A stretch of 12,335 nt of DNA from Hymenopellis radicata (taxonomy: Eukaryota > Basidiomycota > Agaricomycetes > Agaricales > Physalacriaceae), in assembly GCA_015501595.1 (NCBI GenBank), contig JADNRX010001233.1, positions 1 to 12,335 on the forward strand, written 5' to 3'. Positions 8,907-12,335 of the stretch are shown here, piece after piece. The notes beneath the pieces are model-generated. The model was given only the letters and a program-made list of their open reading frames with translations. It did not search any database and was not told where the DNA came from. The stretch's first letter is position 1. Every line of letters starts with the position of its first letter. A program made the translations under genes and the position numbers.

Positions 8907-9901
8907 TATCTGTTGTCAAGCATAACCTCAAATTAATGTATTCCAAACCTAGCAAATAGATTAAACCCATCTCACCGGCTGGTTGAACACTTATCCAATC
9001 TAGTGCAGATCTAGTGCAAGAACATCCTATTTCACTGTATTCAGTGGACAACTTCCCGTGGCTAATAGAAAGGCAGATTATTTTCTACATCCTTAGCAAC
9101 GGCCCGAAGAGGCAATCTGCCGAGCCCGGCGCAAGGGTCGCACACTGAGTCTGTCAGAATGTGTCCTGGCGAGGCGCTTTCAGATTATAATCTGGAGACA
9201 CCCCCCTACCCCCTCCCCCAGACTAAAACCCACTTTCCAGATTCCGTTGCCAGGGACCAGTGATCATGACGCGACTATGGACGCGCCCTCCCTTGTGTCT
9301 CTTTCGTGCTCTGAGTTCATGTTCAAGCTGTCAACTGTTCTCCGCAAGTAGCCCACCTCTAAAACAAAAGCGCGACGTTTTCGAGCAAGAGTCGGTTCCT
9401 TTCCTTTTGGGGTTGATCTTCGGCAACACGGCAGCTCGTCTGCGTGCTTGAATGCGCCATCCTTTGTAGGTGGTCTACGGTTTGGTACTTTTACATTCTA
9501 AATTGCGGACTTTGAATTTGACGAGGTTTAGAAAATAATCTGCGTTTTCTAGCGGCCGCGGGAAGTCATCCAGTCCTGAGTAAAAGAGATTCAAGTTGGC
9601 TCACTGTAGAAATAGTACATTACATTGTATGCTATATTTATGCCTGACCTGATAGAGGTGAATAGAGTCTATAAATGATTATGATGCGCCACAAACGACA
9701 TTTCCTATCATGCAGGGATTCGGTTCCTCTGTAGGTTATTCTAAAATCATCTCCGCGATGTCGGATATGAATAAAATCGTTCTCGCCCGACGAGGCCTTG
9801 AGTATGAATATCAGACCCCGACTGCGTCTCCGAATGACGGAGAGGTTACTCTTGAGCCAAGGAATCAAAAGAATTGTTTCTACGGTTCCCGGAACTCAAG
9901 A
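8907..9901. other. Intergenic region between two convergent genes
   Basis: It lies between the stop codons of the PLPHP-like gene (plus) and ALG12 (minus). Short frames (9260-9451 plus, 9638-9868 minus, the start of 9710-10207 plus) show no motifs or splice chain. It holds a 14-nt palindrome and a C-rich tract near 9181-9219. It should contain both 3' UTRs. Confidence 0.5.
9181..9219. repeat. Perfect 14-nt palindrome followed by a C-rich tract
   Basis: CAGATTATAATCTG (9181-9194) is its own reverse complement. From 9201 a 19-nt tract contains 17 C. Confidence 0.7.
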
Positions 9902-11594
9902 TTATGTACGTTTCATAATCAGCAAATGCGTGCTTTTCGACATCCGCACAACATCCCAGAGTTGAGTCACGGCGTGCCTCCTCCATCGCCAGCCATCGAA
10001 TGCCTCAACCGTGTCTGCCACCATCCACGACTTGGGCACCTTGCTGACAGGTTCCGAAATAAGATGCGTAAACGTCTGCGACGCGAACAGGTCTGCCATG
10101 CTGATATTCTCCGTCTTGTTATAGATCCACTTCTCGTGTTCTTGAAGGAAGAGGGATGCCCCAGTTTGGGCGGCCAGATTCGATATGTGTACGTGCGGTG
10201 GCACTAGGCACGAGAGTTAGAGACGACATCCAGACTAAAAGGAAATGTCGTTACCTGTACTTCCAGTGTACTTGTCGTTAAATATCTTCAGTGCCTCGCC
10301 ACCTGGGTAATTGGCAATTGAAGCTATAGTGTGGGTATAGGTCATTGCAGCTTGAAGAAGGACTAATCCGAATGTCCCGGCGTACAAGATTTTCCCGCCA
10401 GTCGATTCTTAGCTAAACCCGCCCTGCTCGTGATCAGACAAAGTACGAGCATACAGGAAAAAAGGTACTCACATCCATTTGGAGCTCACTGCAGCAGCGA
10501 CATTGACCATCGGCACCACATACACGATGAACCGCCACTCCTTGTGACCCAGCGCACTGATGATGCCCATGAAACATAATGGCGGGAGGAGAAGACGACG
10601 CAATCTCCAGTCCCGAAGGCTCACGACAAGCAAGCCAGCGCACGACATCGCCATTCTAGGGAGATGGCGCGTAAAGGATACGAATGGAGGGTCTACGCCC
10701 CATTCCGAACTCTTTCCCAGAACGACGTTAAAGTATATCCCCGAAAACTCTGGCCAGACAAGCTGACGCCAAAAGTACGAGTCAACAGTGGTGGTCAACG
10801 CGACGGACAAGAGCCCCGACACGAGACGACCTTGAAAAGGCCGGTAAAGGTGATCCAACGCAGGAACAAGGCTTGTAGGGCGAGCGGTCCCAGATACAGA
10901 GCGACCTCTGCTCTAAAGACAACAGCGGTAAAGGTGAGCAGAGAGAGGGCAATCTGCACTCGCTTGCTCGATGGTCGAAGACTTGCAGGGCTACCGTCAA
11001 GGATGAGGTATGTGGACACGTTAACTAGGACTATCATTAGCGACGCGCGGAGACCACGCATAGTAAACGAGCATACCTGGAAATAACGCGAACATGTTGG
11101 GAAGTGTTCTGCCCATCCAGAAGGGTATGTGGAATTGGGAAAGCGTGAAGAGGATGAAATAAAGTGCTGCTAGCCGTCCAAAGCGGCGAGATACGGCTCG
11201 ATGGATGAGGATAGACCGAGCGCATTGACAGTCGCGAGAACGAGGCGCACTGTAGGCCGATTAGAGAGACAATGAAAGATAAAGGAGGGGCGTACCAGGT
11301 CAAATTTTGAAGTGCCAGCCCTTGTGCCTTTGCCAGCCAAATGACCGGCGTTGAGAGCCATGCAAGGAGAATGCTGCCAATAAACGTCCGTGGAACAGCA
11401 CCGGGGAAGACGAAGTGGTCGTACTTGTAGAATAAGTCGCGTTAACGACGGGTATGAGAGCGGGAGCGCACGTTGGCTAGGGCGGTGGGCTTGATTCCGT
11501 ACACGAGCACGTCGTGCGTGGCGTGTAGATTGAAGCTCTCTTCAACTTTGGTATATGGCGCGAGCAGAACGTGCGCCCAGCTCATCCCGAGCAT
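9902..11594 (-). CDS. ALG12: ALG12 alpha-1,6-mannosyltransferase (right copy, altered 5' end)
   Basis: This adds the alpha-1,6-linked mannose to the Man7 dolichol-linked oligosaccharide in the ER lumen, using Dol-P-Man (GT22). Exons: 11472-11594, 11296-11423, 11077-11249, 10473-11030, 10255-10423 and 9902-10203; introns are 46-51 nt. Conserved segments in order: APYTKVEESFNLHATHD, FVFPGAVPRTFIGSI, FWMGRTLPNMFALFPG, VVFRAEVALYLGPLALQ, DSYFWRQLVWPEFSGIYFN, LGHKEWRFIVYVVP, ANYPGGEALKIF, HVHISNLAAQTGASLF and the C-terminus WDVVRMSKSTHLLIMKRT. The length, about 480 residues, suits the family, and the hydrophobic segments fit a multi-pass ER protein. The frame is broken by apparent single-base losses at 10390-10393, 10826-10832, 11207-11210, the 11249/11296 junction and 11311-11314. 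The normal first codons are replaced; translation could still begin at the ATG at 11594 (MLGMSWAH), eight residues shorter than the left copy. Confidence 0.88.
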
Positions 11595-11596
11595 GA

Positions 11597-11685
11597 ACTA
11601 TATTGACCATGCGCGCCTCCGATCCTAGTCAAGACACTCTCAAAGCCTGGTAACTCTTCGCTTTCCCGTAACGAACAATCGACGA
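11597..11685. other. Replacement segment upstream of the right ALG12 copy
   Basis: These 89 nt replace the left copy's 132 nt (512-643). They show no homology to any other part of the window that I can see. The swap removes the normal ALG12 start codon. Confidence 0.65.
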
Positions 11686-11753
11686 ACGACTTCTCCTCTC
11701 CGGCTATCAGTGTGCTGATGTCCATTTCTGCGCCGAGTAGCAGGAGGATATGG

Positions 11754-11951
11754 CTACGCGGGAGGTGGTCGTGTCCATCGTCTGTCTCTTGGGTGCGGTG
11801 GTGGTCCTGTCTGTTCGTCGTGTGGGAGGACACCTCTGAGTCGGGTCGTCGTGTTCGCCTCTCCCTGCGTGTCGGGGGTCGAGACGGCGTCCTCTTGGGG
11901 GTTCGCGGTGAAAGAGAGCGCGTTGATGGCGCTACTCGAGTCCACTCCCAC
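11754..11951 (-). CDS. Possible small upstream ORF (65 aa), right copy
   Basis: It is the counterpart of 692-886, with the same start MGVDSSSAINALSFTANPQE and then STPDTQGEANTTTRLRG in a continuous frame. The right copy lacks the 11 nt that shift the left one, so this version may be the intact one. No family is recognised. Confidence 0.25.
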   Translation of the reverse strand: MGVDSSSAINALSFTANPQEDAVSTPDTQGEANTTTRLRGVLPHDEQTGPPPHPRDRRWTRPPPA

Positions 11952-12058
11952 TCATTTAGGCAGGTCCTCTGCTTGCTCAAATCGACTCTATTTCGCTTTC
12001 TACTTAGCCTACGCACGTACTTGTTTTTGAAAAGATAAACAGCCCCACCCTGCCATAT

Positions 12059-12112
12059 AGCAAGGGAAGGCCTCCGCCGGAGTCGAACTCGCGACTGCTC
12101 GGATCTTCGACC
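12059..12112 (-). other. tRNA-like 3' fragment inserted in the right repeat copy
   Basis: The left copy has no counterpart. On the minus strand it contains GCGAGTTCGACTCC, which looks like the T arm of a tRNA (G-TTCGANT-C loop), preceded by GAAGATC as after an anticodon and followed by GGAGGC as an acceptor strand. The T stem pairs only in part, and there is no D arm or 5' half. It is at best a degraded tRNA or tRNA-derived repeat fragment. Confidence 0.25.
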
Positions 12113-12298
12113 TCGCCAATTTACAAAACAGAAGACTTGCTTCGACTTGCAGTCACACATCAGCTAAAGGAGAGGTTAGTATACATTGTACCAAGTAGCT
12201 AGACTACTACAACAAAAATATGTAATACACACACTAGATGTCAAGTCAGCTTGCGAAATAGACGTTCAAGTCGTGAAACAAACATACAAGTCGGGTCC

Positions 12299-12335
12299 GA
12301 ACACCGTTGGTGGGATAACGTCTTCGTTGAGATCA
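12299..12335 (-). CDS. Last exon of the second copy of the unrecognised gene (partial)
   Basis: It reads DLNEDVIP like the end of the gene at 1188-2501. The left copy then has RL and a stop, but here the stop is lost and the frame continues as PTVFGPDLYVCFTT before a stop near 12261. The rest of the gene lies beyond the window. The alternative tail extends to the left of this entry's coordinates. Confidence 0.45.

Larger units (their letters stand above)
11086..12335. repeat. Right copy of the 1.2 kb direct repeat
   Basis: It matches 1-1221 in the same orientation. Relative to the left copy it has a replaced block (11597-11685), extra bases of about 22 nt (11712-11733) and 12 nt (11771-11782), a loss of 11 nt near 11877, an extra block of about 53 nt (12059-12112), and scattered substitutions. 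The window ends inside the match. Confidence 0.95.

Noticed and set aside
9105..9180. tRNA gene suggested by GC-rich short stems
   Set aside because: No T loop, anticodon arm or acceptor pairing could be made.
9710..10207. Plus-strand frame of 165 aa
   Set aside because: Most of it is antisense to the recognised last exon of ALG12.
10664..11086. Plus-strand frame of 140 aa
   Set aside because: It is antisense to ALG12 exons with clear family motifs.

Overview
The window looks like nuclear DNA of a filamentous fungus, most probably a basidiomycete. Genes are cut by many short introns (mostly 46-56 nt, GT-AG, with CTNAC-type branch sites), coding stretches favour C or G at the third codon position, and the two recognisable genes are eukaryotic housekeeping genes. 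There are no bacterial operons, Shine-Dalgarno sites, CRISPR arrays or mobile-element genes.

Layout. The two ends are the same sequence: 1-1221 recurs in direct orientation at 11086-12335. Each copy carries the 5' part of ALG12 (minus strand; last ER alpha-1,6-mannosyltransferase step class on the dolichol-linked N-glycan precursor), its upstream region, and the 3' tip of an unrecognised minus-strand gene. The left ALG12 copy runs off the window; the right one is complete to its stop at 9902, but its first codons and upstream sequence have been replaced. Between the repeats, from left to right: an intron-rich unrecognised minus-strand gene (1188-2501); isolated exon-like pieces (2890-3101, 3565-4035); a minus-strand locus built from diverged, tandemly repeated exon modules (about 4560-6310); a set of short leucine-rich repeats of ambiguous strand (6271-6812); a plus-strand chain of four well-formed introns (about 6975-7415); a 5'-truncated gene of the YggS/PLPHP (pyridoxal-phosphate homeostasis) family (8078-8906, plus); then about 1 kb without a supported gene before the ALG12 stop codon.

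Quality caution. The ALG12 reading frame is interrupted several times by apparent single-base losses, mostly in short homopolymers, while splice sites and conserved residues are intact. The two copies each keep a base that the other has lost. This fits uncorrected long-read consensus errors at least as well as gene decay, and it makes every multi-exon gene call here approximate. The end-to-end repeat could be a real ~11.1 kb tandem duplication, or two haplotypes (nuclei) joined in assembly. I see no functional link between ALG12, the PLPHP-like gene and the unrecognised loci.
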